Positions 55,417 through 64,000 of a stretch of 64,000 nt of DNA are shown here, piece by piece. Both the position numbers and the translations under genes were made by a program. Where the stretch lies: the NCBI RefSeq assembly GCF_020497125.1, contig NC_059082.1, forward strand, positions 63,256,948 through 63,320,947, in the 5' to 3' direction. The first letter of the stretch is position 1; every line of letters begins with the position of its first letter. This stretch comes from Mauremys mutica (Eukaryota > Chordata > Testudines > Geoemydidae). Below the pieces are notes generated by a model. The model was not told the origin of the DNA, did not search any database, and worked only from the letters and a program-made list of their open reading frames with translations.

Positions 55417-56215
55417 TATCATAGAAATGTAGGGCTGGAAGGGACCTTTAGAAGTCCTATAATACAGCCCCCTGTGCTGAGGTAAGACCAAGTATATCTA
55501 GACCACCCCTGACAGGTGCTTGTCTAAACTGTTCTTAAAGAATTCAAAGGATGGGGAAGCCTCGCCCAGAGTTTTTCTACCTTTTAGAGTTAGAAAGTTT
55601 TTTCTAATCTGACATTAATCTCCTTTGCTGGAGATTAAGCCCATTCCTTCTTGTCCTCCTTTCTGTGGACATGGAGAACAACTGATCACCGTCCTTTATT
55701 TAAAAGCCTTAACATATTGGAACACTGTTTTACAGTCCCCCTCAGTCGTCTTTTCTCAAGACTAAACATGCCCAGTTTTTTTAACCTTTCCTCAGAGGTC
55801 AGGTTTTCTAAACCTCTGATCACTTTTGTGGCTCTCCTCTGGACGCTCTCCATTTTATCCACATCTTTCCTAAAGTGTGGCACCAAGAACTGGACACAGT
55901 GCCAAGTATAGTGGGACAATTACCTACAATCTGTTAAATGCACCTCAGAATATTAATCTTTTTCACAACTGCATTCTATTATTGCTCACTTTGTGACATG
56001 CTATTCCAGATGCTTTGCAGCAGTACTACTGCCTTGCCAGTGATTCCCCATTTTGTATTTGTGCATTTGATTTTTTTTATCTAAGTATTTTGCACTTGTC
56101 TTTTTTTTTGAATTTCATCTTGTTGATTTCAGACCAATTCTCCAATTTATCAGTCTTTTTTATTCTAAACCTGTACTCCAAGGTGCTTGCAACCCCTCCC
56201 ATCTTGGTGACACAC
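55417..56215 (-). mobile_element. CR1 LINE 3' fragment, a more diverged subfamily
   Basis: Minus strand. The 3' end is near ATCATAGAAATGTAGGGCTGGAAGGGACC, the tail shared with avian-type CR1. ORF2 C-terminal remnants read MESVQRRATKVIRGLENL and [14 protein letters not shown]. The DNA is recognisably CR1 up to about 56215. It differs clearly from the CR1 at 60.5-64 kb in both tail and coding sequence, so it is a separate, older subfamily. Confidence 0.85.
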
Positions 56216-56656
56216 ACCGCTGCCTGGAAGGGTCTCCTTCCTGGGAATGTGTGAGCTACTTGCACACACTAGTGTGACCAGGGACAGCTGCCAGTGAGCC
56301 TGGTGCCACCCCCAGTGGGCAGAGGGCAGTTCAGTCATACCGGAGGAGCTGCCCAGGCTGGGCACTGACTCCTGCGAGTGGCGGCCCAACATGCAGCAGC
56401 TTTTGCCTGGCCTAGTCGCTGGCCATGGCCCTGCTGGTCTTTCTCCTTGTTGCTAGATCCCTGCAGTGCTGCAGATATCCACTTTATATCCACGGATATA
56501 CATTTTTGTATCCATACAGGGCTCTACCAATTCATGCGTGGCTGCTCAGGGAACATTTACCTGCGTTAGTTATAACAACTCCAGGATTGGAGAATCCAGG
56601 ATTGTTCTATGACATTTTAAACAAGCTGTAATACCCTGTAATTCTTTGCCAAAAAA
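56216..56656. other. Intergenic sequence without recognised features
   Basis: A GC-moderate stretch after the CR1. No gene or repeat end was recognised. Confidence 0.45.
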
Positions 56657-56806
56657 CCAACAAGGAGGCCGGTGGCACCTTAAAGACAGATTTATTTGGG
56701 CATAAGCTTTCATGGGTAAAAAACCTCCACCATGCTTACCCTTAGTCTTTAAGGTGCCAGCAGACTCCTTGTTGTTTTTGTGGATACAGACTCATGGCTA
56801 TTCCCT
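56657..56806. repeat. Palindromic interspersed repeat, copy 2
   Basis: Same family as 53076-53245. The left arm CAACAAGGAGGCCGGTGGCACCTTAAAGAC is mirrored by CTTTAAGGTGCCAGCAGACTCCTTGTTG. It then has the tail GTGGATACAGACTCATGGCTA. Confidence 0.65.
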
Positions 56807-57248
56807 GATCTTTAGCCAAAAAAACCTATCTTGGTTTATAATGCGTAGATTGAATCAGTTTCTAATGTGTACGCTGTACTTTAAAAATATTTAAGTTGTT
56901 ATTGAACATCAAACTTCTTTTGCTCATTTTTCTTACTAAAATAGCAGATGTTTCAAAAACAAAGCATAGTATAACAATATAATTTCTGTGCTATTTATTC
57001 ATCTCCAGGTTGATACAGCTTTGCATGAGTAGTGGCAGAGCTGAGAAGAGAAGAATCCCATTGCCCTAACCAAGAGACTAAACTTTTGCACTATTCTTCA
57101 GGCTTTTTAATAGCTGTCAATTCTATTTTTTGCTATAATTTCATCTGCTTCGAGGTTGTTGTCATGTAATCCTTTAAATTATGGGGCTGTGAGAAATTTA
57201 GCTAGATAGAGGAATGCTTGTCTTTGTATCTGAGCGTGCTGAACATGT
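56807..57248. other. Intergenic or NUBP1 intronic sequence, no recognised feature
   Basis: AT-rich. No coding block was recognised. Confidence 0.45.
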
Positions 57249-57256
57249 CTCTAGAT

Positions 57257-57470
57257 CAGTGGTGGGCAATCCTGCAGCCCACCCCCACTTCCTGCAGCTC
57301 CCAGTGGCTGCAGTTCACCATTCCCAGCCAATGGGAGCTGCAGTTCACCATTCCCAGCCAATGGGAGCTGCAGGAAGCCATGCAAATGTAAACAAAGTGT
57401 CTGGCAGCCCACCAGCGGATTACCCTGACGGGCCCCGTACGCCCCGCGGACCACAAGTTTCCCACCACTG
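57257..57470. mobile_element. hAT-type MITE with perfect 8-bp duplication (214 bp)
   Basis: CTCTAGAT is repeated exactly at 57249-57256 and 57471-57478, with the TCTAGA core favoured by many hAT elements. The ends are CAGTGGTGGGCAA and TTTCCCACCACTG. A 30-bp unit (starting GCTGCAGTTCACC) is tandemly duplicated at 57307-57366. Confidence 0.9.
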
Positions 57471-57478
57471 CTCTAGAT

Positions 57479-58916
57479 TATGATGGGTACCATATAAATG
57501 CCCTTTAAAACCTGTAAAATTGTTTGTACAGTTATGTATCTTCCCAAACTAAATAGTAATCCTCTTTGTTTTGTCACAACTTTGCAAAAGTATAAAAGTA
57601 TAATCAATCTATTAAGAACTCAACTGACCAGCTCCTGAGAAATGGTATATTTCTGTGCTTCTGCCATGCTTGAAAATGCATGCTCATGTTTTAGACATAA
57701 TATCGTACCCTATCCTATAACCTGAATAGGGTAAGTCAGTGTTTAGTAGGATGGACAAGTTGATTGCTACTTAAACTAGATGCTTGAAGTCAGGCTTTCC
57801 TGGTGCAAAATTCAAAACATTATTCAGGATGCTGACCACCGTTAAGAGTTAGAGGGTTTTGTGTGGTGGTCTACTGTTTCCATATATTGTACTTTACTGA
57901 TACAGTGTTAGAGGTCATCTGATTTTTCTCAAAGTAACAAAAAATCTGATACCTTTGTAATGTCTACCAAAAGGGCTTTCAGCCCTCTGTGTACATGCAT
58001 TATTTTAGACTGTAATAGAATAACCTTTTTTGCTCTGAGTGTGGTGGAGAATGTAGCACAGATGAGTTCAAATTGCATTTCAGAAGCTTTGCTACATGTT
58101 AAATTCACAGAAAGGACTCCTACAAAAGCAATTTATTTTCAAGCAATTCCCCCTGCTGCTCAGAATGGTACACAAATGCCTAATTGCTGAGAGTTGCACA
58201 TATGCTTAAGACTGTTTAAAATGTTGTACCTCACAATGGATTGTAAAAACTGAGGTGTTTAAGATCTCAGATTCAAATACTGCTGGTTGAAGAGTAATTA
58301 ATAAACTCCTAATCTCTCAAGTAACTTTAAGTCAATTTAGCCTTTGTTAAAAATGTCTGAGCCTGAAGTAAAGTTCCCCAGGATTGCACTGACTGATCTG
58401 TGCCGATCCTGACCTGCACAGACCATCCCCAGGGGTCTGTCCATGCTACACAGTTAAGCACATCTATATTACAATGGGTTTTATTGTCAATGTGGTGGAT
58501 AGGAAAACGTGTTTCTTTTCACAATTTCTAAGCATGCTAGCAATAAAACTGTTACAATGGGATGCCCTCTAACCATGGAAAATATGCAGCTGGGCCTTGT
58601 TCTTGTAGCATAGATGTGCGTGCGCATGAGGGGACAATTCAGTTTCCATGTTTAAGCAATTCCTGCTGTATCTACGAAGGAAGATACAAATTAACTTCCA
58701 TGGAAATGGTGAATGACTGCCCATTAGAACTGGGCCTGCTCCCAAAAATGAATTTAGTAAAGGCAGTCATGTCTTCAAGCCAGTGATCTGTCAGAATGCT
58801 TCATTTCCCATTACTAATCTAGGCTACACTCCAAATTTAAACTCATTTTAGTGTTTGCTTCTATTTCATATTATGTAAACAACCCGTGTAGATTTATTTC
58901 CAACTTTTTTTCTTAG
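57479..58916. other. Sequence 5' of the NUBP1 exon, probably intron
   Basis: AT-rich sequence up to the polypyrimidine tract and AG acceptor just before 58917. The reading frames here have no recognisable domain. No NUBP1 Walker A exon was seen. Confidence 0.5.
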
Positions 58917-58985
58917 GTTGCTCTGCTGGACATAGATATTTGTGGACCATCAATCCCTAAAATAATGGGTATAGAGGGAGAAGAG
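58917..58985 (+). CDS. NUBP1: NUBP1 internal exon (23 codons)
   Basis: A single exon of the cytosolic Fe-S cluster scaffold ATPase NUBP1 (NBP35 homologue), which works with NUBP2 to load Fe-S clusters onto cytosolic and nuclear proteins. A polypyrimidine tract with TTCTTAG precedes 58917, and the donor GAG|GTATGA follows 58985. Both ends are phase 0. The exon reads VALLDIDICGPSIPKIMGIE plus GEE, the conserved strand after the P-loop that holds the D-x-D and GPS-x-P motif of MRP/NBP35 ATPases. In the mammalian protein the preceding exons encode an N-terminal cysteine motif and the deviant Walker A loop, and the next exon begins V-H-Q-S-G. None of these was found in the window. It is divergent from TEKT5, matching known gene order. 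Confidence 0.9.
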
Positions 58986-59401
58986 GTATGATTGTTATTG
59001 TTTTAAAAACAGTAAGAATAAATTGTCTCAAGTGGCCTAATAGGTTATTTACTGGGAGCTCTCCTTGACTGTTTGTATATTTAGGGCTTGTTTAAAATAT
59101 GTGGAAATGCTTACATGATAAAAAGCAAGCTGAGCCCCTCCAAATTCAGTACAGCTTGGCTAGCTTGTACAAATGAGTTGCATGCTTCAAGTAAACAGTT
59201 AATGCCAGGATAACAACATAAAATGAACTTTATTGCTTGTGAAGACAATAATACTGCAGAATCATCACTTTGTACAAAATTCTGAATTTTTAGTGATATG
59301 CAACCTTATTATAGCTCTTTTTTTTATTTTTTTGAGACGTATAAGCACACTGTGTTTTGATACTAATCACATAGACACCATTAGTGTTAGCAAGGTTCGC
59401 C
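58986..59401 (+). other. NUBP1: NUBP1 intron following the exon
   Basis: Intron starting with the GTATGA donor. No next exon is recognised before the transposon at 59405 or elsewhere to the right edge. Confidence 0.6.
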
Positions 59402-59404
59402 TGT

Positions 59405-60384
59405 GGGTATGGCTACACTTACGGTTTGCAGCGCTGGTAGTTTGCAGCGCTGGTCATCCAGCTGTGCAGGGCCAGCGCTGGTGTGTGGCCACACTCACAG
59501 CTACCAGCACTGGTGTGTGGCCACATTTGCAGTATTTGCAGCGCTGTTGGGAGTGATGCATTATGGGCAGCTATCCCAGCATTCAAGTGGCCACAACGTG
59601 CTTTTCAAAAGAGGGGGGTGGAGTGGGGTCTAGTGTGACAGGGAGCGGGGGGGAAAGAGAGAGGGGATTTTTGGAGCCAACACTGTGTGTTTAGCTTCCT
59701 GCATTGAAAAATCAGAACATGTTTCTGACCCCTTAGTCTTAACTCTTAATTGCAAACAGCCTGCCTCCAACACGGACTCCTTACTCCCTGTGGTGTACTG
59801 TGACAGGGAGCGGGGAAGAGAGAGATTGGAAAAATCACAAAATGTTTGCGAACCCTGCATCCAACGCTGTTTCCCCTGCCTCTCATTTGATCGTTCACAG
59901 CCAGGTACAGATAGCTCCTGTTTGCTGTGATCAGTGTTTGTTTTTTTAGATAAGCAGTTCAACGGAGCTCCTCCGTTCTGTTTCATTCACTCTCCCTGCC
60001 TGCCTCTCATTTGATTGTTTACAGCCAGGTACAGATGATCACAGCAAACAGGAGCTCTGTTTGTTCGGAGCTCCGATCGGAGCTCGTTCACAACAAAACA
60101 AAGAGAGGCTGCATAACAAAACAAAGAGAGTAATTTATAAAAGCATTCTGGGATACACCTTATACCCTGGAGGCCAATCACAGCGCTGGCGTGTGGCCAC
60201 ACTTGATGACCAGCGCTGCAGCACCAGCGCTGGAATCCTTATTCCCCATGCCGAGTGAGGTGTACGGCCAGTGCTGCAGCCAGGGAGTTGCAGTGCTGGA
60301 AGTGCCCTGCAGGTGTGGCCACTTACTAATTGCAGCGCTGGTGGAGGCTTTCCAGTGCTGCAAATCGCCAGTGTAGCCATACCC
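59405..60384 (-). mobile_element. Harbinger-like non-autonomous transposon, copy 2 (980 bp), inverted
   Basis: Perfect GGGTATGGCTACACT / AGTGTAGCCATACCC ends, flanked by TGT on both sides (59402-59404 and 60385-60387). Read on the minus strand it follows copy 1 (20135-21072) closely from the left end onward, including the CAGCGCTG clusters. It holds one arm of the A repeat (60075-60114) and two direct, not inverted, copies of the B repeat (about 59877 and 60002 on), unlike copy 1. The TGT duplication departs from the usual TWA of Harbinger. Confidence 0.85.
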
Positions 60385-60653
60385 TGTGTTTCCTTAAAGA
60401 CTAGCTAATTGGCATAGGAGAAAGACACTTAACATTCTGAATGGGGACTTTACTTGTAAACATTGCTTATAGGTAATGTACTGTTTAACATAAGAAAGGC
60501 CGTACCGGGTCAGACCAAAGGTCCATCTAGCCCAGTATCTGTCTACCGACAGTGGCCAATGCCAGGTGCCCCAGAGGGAGTGAATCTAACAGGCAATGAT
60601 CAAGTGATCTCTCTCCTGCCATCCATCTCCATCCTCTGACAAACAGAGGCTAG

Positions 60654-61046
60654 TGTCAAAGTTAGAATCAAGACTCACAATTTGTCAGACCACTCTGTTT
60701 TTATTAGCGCAGCGCTCCGCCAATATCATGCAGATAATGTGAGTGGCCATGCAAGACCCAAACAGTCTTATTTATACAGATAAAAGAGCGGGAATCAAAC
60801 AAAGGGACAAAGGAGAAAACAGCAAAATTCACCTGGGGCATAGCATGCATATCCTACTTCCTTACTAACTCCTATCGATCTAAGGCTAATGCTTCACCAA
60901 TTGCCCTTAAACGGTGCAATTGTTCTATGTTAATGTCTGTTTTCCTGACACCTGGACTCCAGCATTCCAGCGACTTTCCTTAAAGGTACAGACAGCATTT
61001 CTTTAATCCTATCTATTTTTGTAACATAATTCATTCTACTTTCATA
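60654..61046 (-). mobile_element. Solo LTR inserted in the CR1 3' UTR (393 bp)
   Basis: On the plus strand it starts TGTCAAAG and ends CTTTCATA, flanked by CTAG on both sides (60650-60653 and 61047-61050). Read on the minus strand it aligns end to end by eye with the LTR at 3907-4287, including the TATAAATAAG box and the AATAAAA signal. The terminal CA has become TA on one side (plus-strand view), so the canonical TG at the LTR 5' end is TA. No internal retroviral sequence is present. Confidence 0.87.
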
Positions 61047-61074
61047 CTAGGGACACCATTCTTACCCATTCTGG

Positions 61075-62268
61075 CTAATAGCCATTTATGGACTTAGCCA
61101 CCATGAATTTATCCAGTCCCCTTTTAAACATTGTTATAGTCCTAGCCTTCACAACCTCCTCAGGTAAGGAGTTCCACAAGTTGACTGTGCGCTGCGTGAA
61201 GAAGAACTTCCTTTTATTTGTTTTAAACCTGCTGCCTATTAATTTCATTTGGTGACCCCTAGTTCTTGTATTATGGGAATAAGTAAATAACTTTTCCTTA
61301 TCCACTTTCTCAACATCACTCATGATTTTATATACCTCTATCATGTCCCCCCTTAGTCTTCTCTTTTCCAAGCTGAAGAGTCCTAGCCTCTTTAATCTTT
61401 CCTTGTATGGGACCCTCTCTAAACCCCTAATCATTTTAGTTGCCCTTTTCTGAACCTTTTCTAGTGCTAGAATATCTTTTTTGAGGTGAGGAGACCACAT
61501 CTGTATACAGTATTCGAGATGTGGGCGTACCATGGATTTATATAAGGGCAATAATATATTCTCAGTCTTATTCTCTATCCCCTTTTTAATGATTCCTAAC
61601 ATCCTGTTTGCTTTTTTGGCCGCCTCTGCACACTGCGTGGACATCTTCAGAGAACTATCCACGATGACGCCAAGATCTTTTTCCTGACTCGTTGTAGCTA
61701 AATTAGCCCCCATCATGTTGTATGTATAGTTGGGGTTATTTTTTCCAATGTGCATTACTTTACATTTATCCACATTAAATTTCATTTGCCATTTTGTTGC
61801 CCAATCACTTAGTTTTGTGAGATCTTTTTGAAGTTCTTCACAATCTGCTTTGGTCTTAACTATCTTGAGAAGTTTAGTATCATCTGCAAACTTGGCCACC
61901 TCACTGTTTACCCCTTTCTCCAGATCATTTATGAATAAATTGAATAGGATTGGTCCAAGGACTGACCCTTGGGGAACACCATTAGTTACCCCTCTCCATT
62001 CTGAGAATTTACCATTAATTCCTACCCTTTGTTTCCTGTCCTTTAACCAGTTCTCAATCCATGAAAGGACCTTCCCTTTTATCCCATGACAGCTTAATTT
62101 ACGTAAGAGCCTTTGGTGAGGGACCTTGTCAAAGGCTTTCTGGAAATCCAAGTACACTATGTCCACCGGATCCCCCTTGTCCACATGTTTGTTGACCCCT
62201 TCAAAGAACTCTAATAGATTAGTAAGACACGATTTCCCTTTACAGAAACCATGTTGACTATTGCTCAA
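61075..62268 (-). pseudogene. CR1 ORF2, reverse transcriptase core and C-terminus (397 codons open)
   Basis: An open frame covering most of the CR1 reverse transcriptase. Visible motifs are HGFCKGKSC (residues 6-14), [12 protein letters not shown] (39-50, the first catalytic Asp motif), [14 protein letters not shown] (96-109) and KFADD (126-130, the catalytic F-x-D-D pair). After these come the thumb and C-terminal region with [12 protein letters not shown] and [13 protein letters not shown]. The enzyme copies CR1 RNA by target-primed reverse transcription (family knowledge). The catalytic residues are intact, but a frameshift near 62260 separates this from the upstream part of ORF2, so the copy is not functional as it stands. 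Confidence 0.92.
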
Positions 62269-62968
62269 GAGTTTGTTTTTCTATGTGTCTGACAATTTTA
62301 TTCTTTACTATTGTTTCAACTAATTTGCCCGGTACCGATGTTAGACTTACCTGTCTGTAATTGCCGGGATCACCCCTAGAGCCCTTTTTAAATATTGGCA
62401 TTACATTAGCTAACTTCCAGTCATTGGGTACCGAAGCCGATTTAAAGGACAGGTTACAAACCTTAGTTAATAGTTCCGCAACTTCACATTTGAGTTCTTT
62501 CAGAACTCTTGGGTGAATGCCATCTGGTCCCGGTGACTTGTTAATGTTGAGTTTATCAATTAATTCCAAAACCTCCTCTAGTGACACTTCAATCTGTGAC
62601 AGTTCCTCAGATTTGTCACCTACAAAAGCCAGCTCAGGTTTGGGAATCTCCCTAACATCCTCAGCCGTGATGACTGAAGCAAAGAATCCATTTAGTTTCT
62701 CCGCAATGACTTTATCGTCTTTAAGCGCTCCTTTTGTATTTTGATCATCAAGGGGCCCCACTGGTTGTTTAGCAGGCTTCCTGCTTCTGATGTACTTAAA
62801 AAACATTTTGTTATTACCTTTGGAGTTTTTGGCTAGCTGTTCTTCAAACTCCTCTTTGGCTTTTCTTATTACACTCTTGCACTTAAGTTGGCTGTGTTTG
62901 TGCTCCTTTCTATTTGCCTCACTAGGATTTGACTTCCACTTTTTAAAGGAAGTCTTTTTATCTCTCAC
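62258..62968 (-). pseudogene. CR1 ORF2, linker and RT palm start (second frame)
   Basis: Continuation of CR1 ORF2 in another frame, overlapping the RT frame by about 11 bases. It contains KRKAKEEFEE-type basic linker sequence, SRKPAKQPVGPL, NINKSPGPDGIHPRVLKEL (the conserved RT-0/RT-1 motif) and PIFKKGSRGDPGNYRQVSLT. The A of an expected ...RPVSLT motif is replaced by Q (R-Q-V-S-L-T). A frameshift in a run of A residues near 62990-63010 separates it from the endonuclease end. Confidence 0.9.
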
Positions 62969-62987
62969 TGCTTCTTTTACATGGTTG

Positions 62988-63365
62988 TTAAGCCACGGTG
63001 GCTCTTTTTTTAGTTCTTTTACTGTTTTTCTTAATTTGGGGTATACATTGAAGTTGGGCCTCTATTATGGTGTCTTTAAAAAGGGCCCATGCAACTTGCA
63101 GGGATTTCACTAAAGTCACTGTACCTTTTAACTTTTGTCTAACTAACCCCCTCATTTTTGTATAGTTCCCCCTTTTGAAATTAAATGCCACAGTGTTGGG
63201 CAGTTGTGTTCTTCCCACCACAGGGATGTTGAATGCTATTGTATTATGGTCACTATTTCCAAGCGGTCCTGCTATAGTTACCTCTTGGACCAGCTCCTGC
63301 GCTCCACTCAGGATTAAATCTAGAGTTGCCTCTCCCCTTGTGGGTTCCCGTACCAGCTGCTCCAT
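62988..63365 (-). pseudogene. CR1 ORF2, end of the endonuclease domain (third frame)
   Basis: The frame holds the last part of the APE-type endonuclease. It includes EPTRGEATLDLILS, with the conserved L-D-L, and GNSDHNTIAF, with the catalytic S-D-H motif. A basic tail then leads toward the RT. It is offset by one frame from the preceding endonuclease piece near 63366-63380, and is followed by the poly-A frameshift. Confidence 0.88.
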
Positions 63366-63376
63366 GAAGCAGTCAT

Positions 63377-63829
63377 TTAAAGTATCGAGAAATGTTCCCA
63401 GTCAATATGGGGATAATTGAAATCCCCCACTATTATTGGGTTCTTAATTTTGATAGCCTCTCTAATTTCCCTTAGCATTTCATCATCACTATTACTGTCC
63501 TGGTCAGGTGGTCGATAATGGATCCCTAATGTTATATTTTTACTAGAGCATGAAATTTCTATCCATAGAAACTCTATGGAACCTGTGGATTCGCTTAAGA
63601 TTTTTACTTCATTTGAATCTACACTTTCTTTCACATATAGTGCCACTCCTCCCCCTGCACGACCTGTTCTGTCCTTCCGATATATTTTGTACCCCGGAAT
63701 GATTGTGTCCCATTGGTTGCTCTCAGTCCACCAGGTTTCTGTGATGCCTATTATATCTATATCCTCCTTTATCACAAGGCACTCTAGTTCACCCATCTTA
63801 TTATTTAGACTTCTGGCATTTGTGTACAA
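63377..63829 (-). pseudogene. CR1 ORF2, N-terminal part of the APE endonuclease
   Basis: An open frame with the endonuclease motifs YTNARSL (the N of the active site), IIGITETWW (catalytic E), GRAGGGVALYV, IHYRPPDQ and VGDFNYPHIDW (catalytic D and N). The domain nicks target DNA to prime CR1 insertion (family knowledge). Sequence further right to 64000 reads on as CR1 ORF2 N-terminus without a recognised start, so the element extends past the window. Confidence 0.9.
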
Positions 63830-64000
63830 GCACTTTAAAAACTTGTCCCTGTTTATTAGCCTGCCTTTTTCTGATGTGCCAGATTCTTTTTTATGTGACT
63901 GTTTATCATCTGATCCGGCCCTTACATTATACTTTTCAGTCCTCTGCTCCTGACTATAACCTGGAGATTCTCTATCATCAGACTCTCCCCTAAGAGAAGT

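Larger units (their letters stand above)
60488..64000 (-). mobile_element. Long CR1 LINE, running off the right edge, interrupted by a solo LTR
   Basis: Minus-strand CR1. The 3' end near 60488-60520 reads acataagaaaggccgtaccggg, followed by the conserved 3' UTR, then the LTR at 60654-61046. CR1 resumes at 61051 with the ORF2 stop region and continues to the window edge, where the frame still reads as ORF2 N-terminal sequence. Without the LTR at least 3.1 kb is present. Coding sequence is long and well preserved, with only a few frame breaks, so this is the youngest LINE in the window. Confidence 0.93.

Overview
This is a stretch of vertebrate nuclear DNA, almost certainly from a turtle. The sequence shows multi-exon genes with GT-AG introns, many CR1 LINE fragments, a tRNA-derived SINE that resembles the turtle Cry family, and abundant hAT and PIF/Harbinger-type elements. 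It also carries Ty3/gypsy-type debris and LTRs. Nothing bacterial or viral-genomic is present. The turtle assignment is an inference from repeat content and conserved gene order. I cannot name the species.

Two protein-coding genes are recognisable. TEKT5 (tektin-5, a sperm flagellar microtubule protein) lies on the minus strand. Its first five coding exons are at 36445-35873, 34991-34908, 31439-31369, 26193-26050 and 19020-18798. Together they give 365 codons in an unbroken frame, with every junction phase agreeing. The C-terminal part (about 120 residues by comparison with the mammalian protein) was not found, so it should lie beyond the left edge. NUBP1 (a cytosolic Fe-S scaffold P-loop ATPase) is on the plus strand, represented by one 69-nt exon at 58917-58985. 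The divergent order TEKT5-NUBP1 matches amniote synteny. I could not find the upstream NUBP1 exons (N-terminus and Walker A) between the two genes.

Region by region: 1-18.8 kb is the last visible TEKT5 intron, with decayed MITEs, two hAT elements, a 381-bp solo LTR (4-bp target duplication), a 699-bp solo LTR (5-bp duplication) and a broken CR1. 18.8-36.4 kb is the TEKT5 exon region. Its introns hold a 938-bp Harbinger-like element, a hAT MITE, a CR1 apparently split by a scrambled gypsy element, a nested SINE and a probable solo LTR. 36.5-58.9 kb is intergenic or NUBP1 5' sequence, with several hAT elements showing perfect 8-bp duplications, an 1831-bp Harbinger with a transposase remnant, another CR1 and two palindromic repeats. 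59.0-64.0 kb holds an inverted second copy of the 938-bp Harbinger-like family and a long CR1 on the minus strand. That CR1 runs off the right edge and its 3' UTR is interrupted by a second copy of the 381-bp LTR family.

No convincing new biological system was found. The points most worth a second look are the architecture of the Harbinger-like pair (interleaved perfect inverted repeats and dense CAGCGCTG palindromes), the out-of-order gypsy domains, the missing NUBP1 5' exons, and the nested insertion history.
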